Positions 52,294 to 63,800 are shown, counted from the first letter of the stretch. The stretch: 64,000 nucleotides of DNA from Alteromonas sp. a30 (GCF_026788005.1 NZ_JABEPE010000004.1:218400-282399), one strand, 5' to 3'. A program made the numbers and translations. Notes: generated from the sequence alone by a model not told the origin.

Positions 52294-53736
52294 CTATACC
52301 TCTTTAGCATTAGGGGAAATGAAAGCTTTGGTTTCTGTGTATTCCATGAGCCCGGATTGAGTCCACTCTCGGCCGTTGCCAGACTGTTTGAATCCACCAA
52401 ATGGTGCGTCGTAGTTGAAAAACGCCCCTTGTAAATAGGTTTGCCCTGCACGTAACTTACGGGCGATCCCCAGCGCACTATCGTAATCTTTGGCATAAAC
52501 CCCGCTGGAAAGTCCGTATTCGGTATTATTGGCAATGGCAATCGCTTCTTTGATGTTGTCGTAATACAAAATGCAAAGCACTGGCCCAAAAATTTCTTCT
52601 TTGGCGATAGTCATGTTTTCAGTCACGTCACTGAACAGCGTTGGCATCACATAAGCGCCAGAATCCATTCCTTGCGGAAGACTTAATCCACCGGTCAGTA
52701 AGGTCGCACCTTCGTTGATGCCTGTTTGGATGTAATCCAAAACCCGCTGTTGTTGCAAAAGGTTGCACAATGGCCCCATAAATACGCTTGGATCTTGCGG
52801 GTCGCCCACCGTAATATTCTGGGCAATATCAACCGCCAAAGCTTCGGCTTGTTGTTTGAGATGTCGAGGCAGCAGCATGCGCGTTAACGCATCGCAGGTT
52901 TGCCCTGAGTTCAGCATCACGTTTTCGATACCATAGCGAATAGCGTCTTCTAGATTGGCATCTTCAGTAATGATAAGCGCCGATTTGCCGCCCAACTCTA
53001 AACACACTTTTTTAATGTGTTGCGTCGCCTCTGCGCCAATGGTCTTGCCAACACGGCTTGAACCCGTAAATGAAACTAAGTCGACTTTGGGATGCTGCGC
53101 CATCACGCTGCCAACGACTGCTCCTTCGCCAAACACTAAATTGAATACGCCCGCAGGCAAGCCAATGTCATCTATGATCTGCGCGAGTATGAAGTCTTGC
53201 AGCGGCGTTTGCTCCGCAGGTTTAACGACAACAGTGCATCCTGCCAATAAAGCGGGTGCTAACTTACCAATGAGTTGATGCAATGGATAATTCCACGGGT
53301 TGATTAGCGCACAAACGCCTGCCGCTTCGTGCGTAATTAACACTTCATCGGTGCGCTGCTCATCCGCTAAACACCCCACCAAAGCTGCGGTTTTTCGCAA
53401 TCCCTCAATAGGCCCAAGTACATGTAAGTCATCCACATGCATCACAGGACAACCCATGGTTTGCGTATGCGCTTGAGCAAACTCTTGAGCGCGTTCTTGC
53501 ATGGCATCAGCAAGGCGCAATAACCATTGTTGACGCTCACTAGCCGGTAAGCTCGACCATTCAGGAAATGCGTCAGCGGCGGCGTTTACTGCTGCTTCTA
53601 CATCAGCTTCTGAGCCTAAAGGGAAGGTTGCGACAACGTCTTGGGTTGCAGGGTTTAGCACCGTATAAATTTGAGTATCCGACGCCGGCGTTTGCCATTT
53701 GCCTCGGATGTAGAACTGCTGGATGTTTGTCTTCAT
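52294..53736 (-). CDS. NAD(P)-dependent aldehyde dehydrogenase
   Basis: A 480-residue enzyme. INPWNYPLHQLIGKLAPALL, VVVKPAEQTP, VSFTGSSRVGKTIGAEA and the general base in CLELGGKSALI are clear; the catalytic Cys lies in NSGQTC near residue 282, and EEIFGPVLCIL closes the domain. It follows the ThDP-dependent decarboxylase after 52 bases, so it probably oxidises the aldehyde that enzyme makes, like the guanidinobutyraldehyde dehydrogenase of arginine catabolism. The formyltransferase gene begins 3 bases after its stop. Confidence 0.94.
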   Translation of the reverse strand: MKTNIQQFYIRGKWQTPASDTQIYTVLNPATQDVVATFPLGSEADVEAAVNAAADAFPEWSSLPASERQQWLLRLADAMQERAQEFAQAHTQTMGCPVMHVDDLHVLGPIEGLRKTAALVGCLADEQRTDEVLITHEAAGVCALINPWNYPLHQLIGKLAPALLAGCTVVVKPAEQTPLQDFILAQIIDDIGLPAGVFNLVFGEGAVVGSVMAQHPKVDLVSFTGSSRVGKTIGAEATQHIKKVCLELGGKSALIITEDANLEDAIRYGIENVMLNSGQTCDALTRMLLPRHLKQQAEALAVDIAQNITVGDPQDPSVFMGPLCNLLQQQRVLDYIQTGINEGATLLTGGLSLPQGMDSGAYVMPTLFSDVTENMTIAKEEIFGPVLCILYYDNIKEAIAIANNTEYGLSSGVYAKDYDSALGIARKLRAGQTYLQGAFFNYDAPFGGFKQSGNGREWTQSGLMEYTETKAFISPNAKEV

Positions 53737-53788
53737 TTTATGGCCAATTTGTATAAGTTGCGCCTAACCAAGAGTCGCACTGCTTCAC

Positions 53789-55441
53789 TTATAATTTGGG
53801 GTAATCAGGTACGAATTTTTCCTGAATAATCTCGACAATCGTCGGGCCGTTGCGCTGCGCTGCTTCGGTTAACACCTGCTGAAATTGCGTTAAATTGTCT
53901 GGTCGTGCCACTGCACAACCAAAGGCATCACCTATTTTGCAAAAATCCGGTGGTGATAAATCCACTGCCATTGGCTGCATGTGCGCATCTTCCATAAAAC
54001 GCTTAATTTCGGCGTAACCACTGTTATTCCACACAATGAAAATAATCGGCAGCGACTCTTCTACCGCGCAACCAATTTCACCTAAAGTAAATTGTGCAGA
54101 GCCATCACCTATAATGCTCACAACAGGACCTTGGGGCTGTGCGACTTGTGCGCCAATAGCGGCGGCAATGGCATAACCCAAGGTGCCGTAACCACTGGCA
54201 GAGTGAAAATAACACCGAGGTTTTTCGGTTTCGTAAGCAAACCACGCAAAGTACGTTGGCTGCGTTGAATCGCCAACCACGGTTGCGTTAGGTAGTGTTT
54301 CTTGGATGCATTGAAAAAACGCCGCGTAATTTTGGTCAACGTCACTACGTAACTGCTCACGAAGCTGTTTAGCTCGCTCTTGCCCAGCAGAGACTGTTAA
54401 TGTGGCTTGCGTATCTGGCAGAAGTAATGCCAGTGCTTGCAAGGCAGCATTAGCATCGCTACACACCGCAACATCCGGGCGAATATTCTTGGCTAATTGC
54501 TCTGGATCGATATCAATCCGAATTAGCGTGCCGCCGATTTGAATATCACCTTTAAAGAAATAGTCGTAGTCGGTTTCCGCAAACTCGGTCCCCACCGCTA
54601 GCACAACATCAGCTTGGAGAAATTCGTCGCGAATAGCATCGGTGGAAGCCGTTCCCCCCACCGCTAGCGGATGACTATAAGGCAAAATACCTTTGGCATT
54701 TACCGTATTCACAACGGGCGCATCCAACTTTTCGGCTACGGATTTCACCGCTTCTGCGGCATTCACAGCCCCTCCCCCCAAGGCAATCAGTGGCCGCTTT
54801 GCTTGTTGTAGCAAACGACACATTTGCTGCAATGAATCAGCACTCACGCTTGGTACAGAAGGCGTAGGCCAAATGCGGGTATCCTGTACTTGCACCTGAC
54901 TGTTCATAATATCCAACGGAATTTCGATATGCACAGGGCCGGGACGTTTAGTGGCGAACACAGTAAAGGCTCGCGCCAACACTTTGGGTAACTCTTCAGC
55001 ACGCAATAAGGTGTGAGTAAACACCGATACACCCGCTGTCACTTGATGTTGATTCGGCAGCTCATGCAACCGCCCTTCTCCCATTGCCAAGGTATGCGTA
55101 CGATTAACCGTGGAGATCACCAACATCGGAATAGAATCCAACCTTGCTTGCCCCATTGCTGTAACAATATTAGTCACACCAGGACCTGAAATCACAAAAC
55201 ACACACCGGGTTTACCAGACACCCTTGCATACCCTTCTGCCATGAAGCCCGCGCCCTGTTCATGACGGGGCGTGATGTGTTTTATGTTGGTTTTTGGCAG
55301 GTTTTTATATAAATCGATAGTGTGAACACCGGGAATCCCGAACACGCTTTCAACACCGTACTGTTCCAGCAGAAGCAGTAAGTATTCACCACAAGAAAGT
55401 GTTTGCCCGCTCGTTGTCGGGCATTGGATTGACGTTGTCAT
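53789..55441 (-). CDS. ThDP-dependent enzyme, AruI-like 2-oxo acid decarboxylase
   Basis: A 550-residue enzyme of the acetolactate synthase-like superfamily. GIPGVHTIDLYKNL and TPRHEQGAGFMAEGYARVSG (catalytic Glu) near residues 35-75 closely resemble AruI, the 5-guanidino-2-oxopentanoate decarboxylase of the arginine transaminase pathway. The ThDP motif is GDGSAQFTLGEIGCA near residue 445, with NNSGY. With the adjacent aldehyde dehydrogenase it would make a short omega-functional acid, a plausible starter unit. Substrate is inferred; acetolactate synthase is less likely because no regulatory subunit follows. It begins 12 bases after the ABC ATPase stop. Confidence 0.85.
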   Translation of the reverse strand: MTTSIQCPTTSGQTLSCGEYLLLLLEQYGVESVFGIPGVHTIDLYKNLPKTNIKHITPRHEQGAGFMAEGYARVSGKPGVCFVISGPGVTNIVTAMGQARLDSIPMLVISTVNRTHTLAMGEGRLHELPNQHQVTAGVSVFTHTLLRAEELPKVLARAFTVFATKRPGPVHIEIPLDIMNSQVQVQDTRIWPTPSVPSVSADSLQQMCRLLQQAKRPLIALGGGAVNAAEAVKSVAEKLDAPVVNTVNAKGILPYSHPLAVGGTASTDAIRDEFLQADVVLAVGTEFAETDYDYFFKGDIQIGGTLIRIDIDPEQLAKNIRPDVAVCSDANAALQALALLLPDTQATLTVSAGQERAKQLREQLRSDVDQNYAAFFQCIQETLPNATVVGDSTQPTYFAWFAYETEKPRCYFHSASGYGTLGYAIAAAIGAQVAQPQGPVVSIIGDGSAQFTLGEIGCAVEESLPIIFIVWNNSGYAEIKRFMEDAHMQPMAVDLSPPDFCKIGDAFGCAVARPDNLTQFQQVLTEAAQRNGPTIVEIIQEKFVPDYPKL

Positions 55442-55453
55442 CGGCTTAACACG

Positions 55454-56203
55454 TTATTCCACGGCAGCAGCATGCACTGCCGATACGGTATCCGCTGATG
55501 CTGTTTTGCCCTTGGTACCCTCGTCACTGATGATTTGACCATCAAGCAAGGTAATTTGGCGCTCTGCCATTAGGGCGGCTTCCGGGTCGTGAGTTACCAT
55601 GCAAATGGTGTTACCTTGCTTGTGTAGCTCTTTTAAAAGCTCCATCACAATTTTGGCATTCTTCGAGTCAAGATTACCTGTCGGTTCGTCCGCCATTAGC
55701 ACTTTAGGGTCGCCGGCTAATGCTCTGGCAATCGCCACACGTTGTTGTTGACCACCAGAAAGTTGCGCCGGATAGTGCTTCATACGGTGCGCCATATCGA
55801 CTTTTTCAAGGGCTTGCGTCACTTTCTTCTTACGGTCTTCTTTACTGAGCTCTTTGCGGTAAGTAAGCGGTAACTCAACATTCTCATAAACGGTTAAATC
55901 CCCGATTAAGTTAAACGCCTGAAAGATAAAACCAATTTGACGGTTACGCACACCAGCACGCTCAGCCTGACCTAACGACGCGACATCTTCACCCTCCAGT
56001 AAGTATTTACCTTCCGAACTTGAGTTCAACATGCCTAAAATCGAGAGCAAAGTGGATTTACCACACCCTGATGGACCACAAATGGAAATGTATTCGCCTT
56101 TGTTAATGCTTAAATTAACATCATTTACCGCCCATGTTTCCACTTCATCGGTGTAAAAGATTTTTTTTATGTTTTGTAGTTGAATCAGTGGTTTACTGTT
56201 CAT
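55454..56203 (-). CDS. MacB-type ABC transporter ATPase
   Basis: A 249-residue ATP-binding protein of the LolD/MacB group. Walker A is GPSGCGKST at residues 43-51, the signature is LSGGQQQR, and Walker B is VLMADEPTGNLDS. GGAG lies 7 bases before the ATG at 56203, which rules out the TTG at 56215. It powers the permease at 57531-59987. A 20-residue C-terminal tail after LLDGQII is unusual for the family. Confidence 0.95.
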   Translation of the reverse strand: MNSKPLIQLQNIKKIFYTDEVETWAVNDVNLSINKGEYISICGPSGCGKSTLLSILGMLNSSSEGKYLLEGEDVASLGQAERAGVRNRQIGFIFQAFNLIGDLTVYENVELPLTYRKELSKEDRKKKVTQALEKVDMAHRMKHYPAQLSGGQQQRVAIARALAGDPKVLMADEPTGNLDSKNAKIVMELLKELHKQGNTICMVTHDPEAALMAERQITLLDGQIISDEGTKGKTASADTVSAVHAAAVE

Positions 56204-56252
56204 AATTTTCTCCAAGCCCCGCAGGGCAAAACGGGTAATACTTACTATTGGA

Positions 56253-57503
56253 TTAATTTAATAAAATGATGTCGTGATCTTGCCAAGCGCTGCTATCGGA
56301 CAAAATAATGCGGTCTTGCACTCGCAAGCCTTCAAGAATTTGCACCTTATCCACTGAGGCTTCACCCAGCTTCACCGACACACGTTCTGCATAATCACCG
56401 TCTTCATCCAAGCGATACAAACTGACCACACTGTTGGTTTTAACCAAGTTCGGTTTGGCAACGAATAGGGTGTTTTGGAACTGTTCTTGGAAGATAATAC
56501 CTTCCACTTGCAATTCAGGACGTGAGCCCGTTGGCAGCTCGCCGGTTAGGTCAACATCAACCAACACCGTACCTTCGTTAACGGCTGGTTCAACACGGCG
56601 AACCACGCCATCGACTTTGCCATTGCGGGTATCGATAATGGCTTTTTGGCCTTGCACAATTTTGCTTGCCTGACGCGCCTGAACTTTCAGCTCGGCATAC
56701 AGTAAATCTTGCTGTGCGATACGACCAATTTCGCCACCGGGTTGCAAACGTTGACCAATTTCCAGCTCTAACGACTGGACAATGCCATCAATGCCGGAAG
56801 TTACCGTTAGCGCCTTCACTGCATTACGCGCTCGCTCTAGGCTTTTACGCGCTTGCGTGACTTTGGCTTCTTGCGCCGCCAGCTCAATTGCCATGTTGTC
56901 TTTAAAACGTGCCAAGCGCTGGGTTTCCAGTTTGAGCACTTCTGTAAATTGCTTCACATCAAGTTTAGTGCGTTGGTAGTCCAATTCAGAAACAATGCCA
57001 TCTTCTAACAAGGTTTCTTCAGCCTTATGTTGCAAGGTGGATTTATCCAAAGAAAACTTCGCGCGCAAGGTAATGGCTTCGTATTCCATTAGACGGTTTT
57101 CAAGGTCTGCTTTAAACGCCTCTAACTCAGCGATGCTGCCTTCTAAAACCGACACGGCTTCTTGCTCTTCAACGTGAAGCGTTGGGTTGTCTAACTCCAC
57201 TAATACTTGACCGCGCTTAACACTATCGCCGGGTTTGACGTGCAACTTACGCACACGCCCTTCCACTTGTGACGACAACCACTCCACTTCTCTTGGCAGT
57301 AACACACCGTTAGCGCTCACTTTAATATCGAGCTTTCCGCGCTGTACCTCGCCAATCATTAACGTACTACGGTTAATACGTTTGCTGGAAAAGTCGATGC
57401 TAGCAACAGAGAATACCGCCACAATCAGCACCGCAATACCGGCACCAATCATGAAACTCTTTTTATTCACCTTCGAACTGGATTTTTCTCTTATTCGATC
57501 CAC
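56253..57503 (-). CDS. Periplasmic adaptor (MacA/HlyD-like)
   Basis: A 416-residue protein with one N-terminal membrane anchor (FMIGAGIAVLIVAVFSVASI), a biotinyl-lipoyl-like domain (VEGRVRKLHVKPGDSVKRGQVLVELDN), a long alpha-helical hairpin (residues about 125-235) and a beta-barrel region (IDGIVQSLELEIGQRLQPGG). The start is GTG at 57503 with AAGGT upstream. It connects the inner-membrane ABC permease to an outer-membrane channel, which is not encoded here. It lies between the permease and ATPase genes. Confidence 0.93.
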   Translation of the reverse strand: MDRIREKSSSKVNKKSFMIGAGIAVLIVAVFSVASIDFSSKRINRSTLMIGEVQRGKLDIKVSANGVLLPREVEWLSSQVEGRVRKLHVKPGDSVKRGQVLVELDNPTLHVEEQEAVSVLEGSIAELEAFKADLENRLMEYEAITLRAKFSLDKSTLQHKAEETLLEDGIVSELDYQRTKLDVKQFTEVLKLETQRLARFKDNMAIELAAQEAKVTQARKSLERARNAVKALTVTSGIDGIVQSLELEIGQRLQPGGEIGRIAQQDLLYAELKVQARQASKIVQGQKAIIDTRNGKVDGVVRRVEPAVNEGTVLVDVDLTGELPTGSRPELQVEGIIFQEQFQNTLFVAKPNLVKTNSVVSLYRLDEDGDYAERVSVKLGEASVDKVQILEGLRVQDRIILSDSSAWQDHDIILLN

Positions 57504-57530
57504 TTTAGTAACCTTTTTTCTTTATTCTTA

Positions 57531-59987
57531 TTAGCTTTCTTGCAACGTATCGCCCGGCTCTTTAGAAACAATCTTCTTGGCGGGGAAATAAGTCGCACAG
57601 AACATAATGATGCTGACCACCACAATCACCCCAATAAACACTAAGGGCAGCGAAGCAATATCCGTGGTTGAGAGGAGTGCGTTAATGGCAAGCAGGCTGA
57701 GTAATCCGCCAAACACACAACCAATCACCAGCAACACAATGCCTTTATTCACGAAACTTCTGATAGCCTTTTCATTAGTCAAGCCAAGCGCACGACGAAT
57801 ACTAATATCGCGCGTACGAAGCATGACCGAGCGCGACATAATGGCGAAGATACCACTGGCAGCAAGGACAAGTGCTATCACACCAATCATGGTTAGAAGG
57901 ATGCTTAATTGTTCGAATTCAAATACCGATTCTTCGAGCACTTGTGTTAACGATTTAATAAGGAATACCGGCACGTCACGGTCGACGTTTTGCGCTGCAA
58001 CCTTTAATGATTGGTGCAAATCATCAGGCGCACCGTTCACTTCCAACATCACGTAAAAAGGTGTTGCTTCTATATCTAACGCTGTATGCCCTAAGCCTTG
58101 CGCCATTGGGCGATAAATAGCTTTACGCGGATCACTTGCATCTTCAGGGCGACCAGAAACGGGGTTTTTGATAATGCCGACAATGGTTAACCACTCGCCA
58201 TTATTTGCCGGATCAAGCTGAATTCGCTTACTCAAAATATTGCTCTCATCAGGCCACAAAATCTCAGCTAGATATTCATCAATCACCGCTACAGGTAACG
58301 ACTCTTTGTTGTCGGCGCGGGTGAAGTAACGACCTTCGAGTAAAGAAATATTCATCACATCAAAGTAATTTGGATCAACCGAAATTACTGTTCTTTCTGG
58401 ATATTTGTTGTCTGTGGTAACGTCTCTGTCTTCCAAATTGTAAGATTCATAAGACATATTCTGACTCGGCAAACTATTGCTGTAAGTCACTTGCTTAACG
58501 CTACCATTGGATAACAACTCACTACGCAAGTTGTCCATGAATTGCTGGCGCTGCTCAGGTGTTTTGTAGCTGCTGGCTGGTAAACTAATGGACGCGGTTA
58601 AGTAAGTATCGGATTTAATTCCGTAGTCCACTGCAAATTCATTCTTCAAACTGGTGATGGTGACGCCGTTGGTGATCAAGATGAACACCGAAATGAATAA
58701 CTCAAAGGTGATAAGCATCATCACAAACCAGTTGCCTTTTTTCGACCCTGCATGCTTTGTACCGCTAGCAAGGGTTTCATAAATTGCTATGCGTGACGCC
58801 CTGAACGCTGGAATACCACCTGCTAACACCCAAATAATCAACATCAATACAAACGCAAGAATGATGACATCTAGCTCTAGGTCGTAGTTAATCCAGAAAG
58901 GTTCGCCCATAAAATCAGGCCCCGCTTGTGCGCTCGTTGTGCCCCACAACGCGAAAATAGACAACACAATACCAAGCACGGCACCAATAAAGCAGATGAA
59001 GGAAGACTCCATTAAGATGTTGCGAATCAATCCAAAGCGAGTTGCCCCTAGTGCACCGCGTACAGCAAGTTCGTGATTCCGCTCGTTGGCGCGCACTAAT
59101 AACAAGTTACCCACATTGATGCTCGACAGCGCCACAATCAAAATGAGGATGGCAAATAATAGTTTGGAAAGCGTTAACACGCCTTCGTCGTTAAAAAACT
59201 GACGTGTGAAAGGCAATATTTTGGTTTCCGTATCTTTGTATTCGTAGCTAAATTCTGCGCTTAAGTTTTGCATTAAACGTGTGGCTTCACGCCCGGCGGC
59301 TTCGCGCTCTACGCCATTTTTTAACATAGCGACGATGGTGAAGTTAGCACCATCAACCCCCGGCTCAGGGTTGTTAGGCAACGTTAAAGGCAACCATAAA
59401 TCACTCGCAACAGGGTAACGGAAGTCTTCTGGCATCACTCCAACCACCGTATGCGGTACGCCATTTATACGCGTGCGCGAATTTACGATGTTAGGATCCG
59501 ATGCATAATAGTTTTGCCACAAATGATGACTCAATAACACCACGGGTTCTGAGCCAACTTGCTCATCATCAGCCAACAGCAACCGACCCATTTGAGGATT
59601 AACTTTGGTGAAATCAAGCAAGTTGCTAGTGAGCTTTGCGGCAGTGAAGGTTTCCGTACTTTCGCCATCGCTGATGGTAGCTAGGGTGGCGACTTGAGTT
59701 GCCCCCATCTCGGAATAACTTTTCGCATTTTGTTTCAAAAATTGGTACTGATAAGCATCCCAAACATTACTGTAACTTTCTCGCGATGTTTCGTTTCGTA
59801 AGCTGAAAACAACGAATTTATCACCATTAGGAAACGGAAGCGTCCGCAAAATTTGGTTATTAATGACCTGAAAAATCATTAATGATTGGGCAATACCCAA
59901 TGCAATTACCAAAATACAGAGAGAAACAAAGATTTTATTTTTCCTAAGCAATCGCAAGGTGTGATTTATCTCTAACTCTAAATTCAT
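57531..59987 (-). CDS. MacB/FtsX-type ABC permease
   Basis: An 818-residue permease from the ATG at 59987, chosen for the AAAGGA ribosome site; the frame opens further upstream at 60026. Two halves each contain a periplasmic MacB_PCD-like domain and an FtsX membrane block (about eight helices in all). RANERNHELAVRGALGATRFGLIRNILMESS and RTRDISIRRALGLTNEKAIRSF are the two conserved FtsX signature segments. The fused layout resembles large efflux permeases often found beside NRPS/PKS genes. With the next two genes it should export or detoxify the product. Confidence 0.93.
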   Translation of the reverse strand: MNLELEINHTLRLLRKNKIFVSLCILVIALGIAQSLMIFQVINNQILRTLPFPNGDKFVVFSLRNETSRESYSNVWDAYQYQFLKQNAKSYSEMGATQVATLATISDGESTETFTAAKLTSNLLDFTKVNPQMGRLLLADDEQVGSEPVVLLSHHLWQNYYASDPNIVNSRTRINGVPHTVVGVMPEDFRYPVASDLWLPLTLPNNPEPGVDGANFTIVAMLKNGVEREAAGREATRLMQNLSAEFSYEYKDTETKILPFTRQFFNDEGVLTLSKLLFAILILIVALSSINVGNLLLVRANERNHELAVRGALGATRFGLIRNILMESSFICFIGAVLGIVLSIFALWGTTSAQAGPDFMGEPFWINYDLELDVIILAFVLMLIIWVLAGGIPAFRASRIAIYETLASGTKHAGSKKGNWFVMMLITFELFISVFILITNGVTITSLKNEFAVDYGIKSDTYLTASISLPASSYKTPEQRQQFMDNLRSELLSNGSVKQVTYSNSLPSQNMSYESYNLEDRDVTTDNKYPERTVISVDPNYFDVMNISLLEGRYFTRADNKESLPVAVIDEYLAEILWPDESNILSKRIQLDPANNGEWLTIVGIIKNPVSGRPEDASDPRKAIYRPMAQGLGHTALDIEATPFYVMLEVNGAPDDLHQSLKVAAQNVDRDVPVFLIKSLTQVLEESVFEFEQLSILLTMIGVIALVLAASGIFAIMSRSVMLRTRDISIRRALGLTNEKAIRSFVNKGIVLLVIGCVFGGLLSLLAINALLSTTDIASLPLVFIGVIVVVSIIMFCATYFPAKKIVSKEPGDTLQES

Positions 59988-60162
59988 ATTATTTTTCCTT
60001 TCGCGACGCAGCCGCTTCGCCATCAATCGTTACAATGCATAAACAATAACTTCGCTTAGCATTATTGAGCTTCATTTATTGTTATTTTAAAAGTGAGCAA
60101 AACACTTAACTTATGTGAGTGATTTACTCCTGTTACGAATCTTATTTCTTTTCACCTTTGAA

Positions 60163-60726
60163 TTATTTGATGTCTTCTTCTTTCTTATTTAGACGGAATA
60201 ACAAGCTATATCCGGGGCCAAAAACCAACCAGAAAAACGCCAGAACTTTAACCATATTGTCCCACATATAAAGTGACAATATCTTGTCCTCATCGTTAAC
60301 CATCCAAATCATGACTCGCACTAAAACAAAAGTAATTGCACAAGCCAACAGGGCTTTTGCAAACAAGATAAGTTCGTACTTAATATTGCCCCAACCCACT
60401 GAGGGAGGAGCTTGAGGCTTCGGTCCATTGGCAAAACGATGGGCAAAACGCTCATCAGCCCAACGAATCAACCCATGTCCGAAGATAATAGAAAAGCCGA
60501 TATAAGCGGCGGCTAAACCATGAAAGAAAGTGGCAGTAGTACCGCTTCTTAAATCGACTACAGTGACTATGAATAACAACACATCTATCAGTGGAATACT
60601 GTACAAACAGTACAGGCCAAACTTAGGCCAGCCAATGACATATCGCGCAAACATCCCAAGAAACAAAACCACCCAAAAAGCAATTTCGCACCCTAAGATA
60701 AGAACAAGCAAAATACTGTCTAGCAT
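60163..60726 (-). CDS. Unknown membrane protein of the biosynthetic arm
   Basis: A 187-residue protein with about five transmembrane helices and an acidic C-terminus (KKEEDIK). The family is not recognised. FHGLAAAYIGFSIIFGHGLIRWADERFAHRF near the centre has conserved-looking His and Arg residues. It lies 118 bases after the NRPS and 175 bases before the permease. It may help in transport or resistance. Confidence 0.8.
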   Translation of the reverse strand: MLDSILLVLILGCEIAFWVVLFLGMFARYVIGWPKFGLYCLYSIPLIDVLLFIVTVVDLRSGTTATFFHGLAAAYIGFSIIFGHGLIRWADERFAHRFANGPKPQAPPSVGWGNIKYELILFAKALLACAITFVLVRVMIWMVNDEDKILSLYMWDNMVKVLAFFWLVFGPGYSLLFRLNKKEEDIK

Positions 60727-60844
60727 GAACCTACATCCATAAGTTGTTACCTCATTATCACTCTGAAGAAACGCGGCATAAAATGAAGCTTTTTAGATGA
60801 TATTAAACTAACACCACTGCATTTTAATGCCAAGTTTTTCACCT

Positions 60845-63800
60845 TTAATTTGATGGATTTAATTGCAACAAACAATCATCAATTGTTTGATTTGGTTGAG
60901 ACAAAATATTTTCCAAAATAGCGATATACCAATTGGATAATTTCGCCATTGTTGATGCGCGATATTTACTACTGTTGTAAACCCAAACACCAGAAACACC
61001 GCTTTCTTCTCGAAGTAACCTTAAGTCCAATGTGTTTTCATATTGGATCTCATTTTCAGAGAAATACGCCGCCTCACTCTGTAATCCATCCAGTGCCCAA
61101 CCCGACTCCTGTGCAAAGTTGTAATATTGGAAGTTCACATCTGAAATTGGCAGGGTTTGATCGCAGTCTAGTGTCTCTAAAACAGCATCAATTTGAACAT
61201 CAATATTGGCTTGTGCAGTCACCACATTGTCTGCCACTTGTTTTACAAAGCTGGCAAGACTCTTTGCCTTATCCACACGTGAATGCACCGGCAATAAGTT
61301 CAAATACAAACCTATGCTCTTCGCCAATTCCGGCAAATCACGTTCAGCTTTTGGTGATACCACCACAATGTCCGACTCATCTGCATAGTTAGCGAGCACC
61401 AAGTGCAACGCCGACATAAAGAAGGTGTATAACGTAATGGACTGCGCTTTACAGTATGCGTCGATACGCTCGAACAAGGCTTCATCGATGTTTAAGTCGA
61501 AGTTACGATTCAAACCGCCTGTTGGTACAAGGTCGCTCTTTTCCAAATCGGTTGGGAAAGCTTGAGACCATTGCAAGTCACCAAATACCGACTGCCAATA
61601 CTGCATCTGCTGCTGTAATGCAGGCGTGTTGTGCCAGTAATGATTCCAATAACAGTAATCAGGGAAGTCGGCGGCTAAAGGCGTTAACTCAGGTAATACA
61701 ATGTCACCATCGGCTTTCACTTGAGCGCCGTTGTATAACGTCTCTAGCTCTTCTTGGAAAATCCCCCAAGACCAACGGTCCGACACCAAGTGATTCATAC
61801 CCAAGACAACATAAGACTGCTTTTCTGCGTCTGGTGAATCATGGTTAAGTGCATCATTTTCAATAATCAAACAACGTAAGAATTGACCGTTACGAATATC
61901 ATAAGCACGATTCACTTCATCCAACATCATTTGACGCAAGGTCGCTTCGGCGTTCCCTGATGGTGGACAATTGACCACAGTGAAATCCGGTTGCATTTGT
62001 GGATCTATTTGCAACGCCAGATGCCCACGATAATCCGCAAAACGCATTTGGAATACCGCATGACGCTGCACCAATGCGGCATAAGCACGCTCAAACACAG
62101 CAATATTTAAGTCACCTTTTAAGCTAATAATGCGGAAGGTACGCAACATTGGCTCCAAGCTCGGTTTTTTCGTGAAATGCAAGAACATCTTCTGCGAATA
62201 TGGCACAGGACAATTCACCACGCCTTCTGCCTTGAAGGTTTTCAGCGGGAAGAAAGGTTGAGTCTCTGAATGTTGGTTTTGATGTAGCCAATTATCCAGT
62301 TTTGCCTGATCCGCTGGAACAAGGGGGAAGTCGGCTAAGCTAAGCTGCGCTCTTTCCACACCAGTACAATGCGCCACTATATCCAGCAACGCTTGGCGAT
62401 AATACTCCGCCAACGCTTGCATGGTGTCGGGGCGATAACGATGCTTATTAAACTCCATTGAGAAGCCAAATTGTCCTTCTCCCACCGCAGCGTTAAAGCG
62501 CATTGGATAAGGACGTTGACGACGCGGGCTGATTTCTGCACCTGTGTCTTCATCCACTGGCATAAAGTCGCTTAATACTTCTTTTGAATTGGACGCTTGT
62601 GTACTTTGGTCGAACTGACCTAAGTAGTTAAAGGCAATATCGAATTCAAAGGCATCTGCTGCTGCCGTTAACGCCTCATCTTGTGCCATGTAACGCAACA
62701 CACCGTAGCCAATACCGTTATTTGGAATCGCCGCATTAGCATTTTTTACGCCCTTAATGAGCGCCGATAAATCTTCTGCTTCAGCATCGTTGTTGTTAGT
62801 GGAATCACCCGCTAATAACATAGGGAATACGCTGGTAAACCAACCGGCTGTTTCGCTCACATCAATGTGGTTGAACAATGGCTCACGACCATGACCTTCC
62901 ATGCGTACACGTAATACATCGCGTCCACACCAACGCTTAAAGGCAAGCTGTAGTGCGGCGAGTAGTAAGTCGTTGATCTTAGTTTCATAAGCACCGTGAG
63001 ATTCACGTAATAGCTGGTGCGTTTCCTGCTCAGACAACGCCAACGACACATTGGCAGAGGTTGCCATTGAATTGTCTTCGTGATCCGCATCTTGAGGCAG
63101 TGGCTCAACCTTTGTGGACATTGCCGCCAACCAATGCGCCTTTTCTTGTGCTAAGGCATCACTGCTGGCGTATTCTTGTAAGGCTTGCGCCCACTGTTGG
63201 TAAGAGCTGCTCTTCGCCGCTAGCTTAATCTCGCCTTTGTCCTGCCATTGTTTCAGAGCTTTACTCATATCATCCAACACAATACGCCACGTTACGCCAT
63301 CAACTAATAAGTGATGCAGTACCAAGACTAAACGACTGTCTTGAGAAGCTGGCGCATCAAAGTAAACCGCTTTTAGTAACGGCCCTTGCGCTAGATCCAT
63401 CTTGCCCTTAATAAAGGTTGTCATTTGCGTTTGTATAGCTTCACGCTGTGCCGCTGTCGTATTGTCGTCAACCAACATCGGAATATGCTCAACACACTGT
63501 GCGATCATAGCGTTGGTTAATGGCTGATAACTGGCTTGCCACTCACCCTCATCCGCGCTTACAAAACGTAAACGCAAGGCATCATGACGCTGGTGCATGG
63601 CATGTAAGATGGCGTTTAACGTATCGGTGTTAAAGCCTTCTGGCACAGCCAAAATCGTGGACTGATGGAAGTAATGTTGATCAATCTGGTCGCCCTCTAA
63701 GAACCAATGTTGAATGGGCAACAAGATCTGCTCGCCTGAAACATCGCCTTGTTCCGCTTTAATATTCGACGCTTCCCCTTCTCCACCCGTTAAGGCTTCA

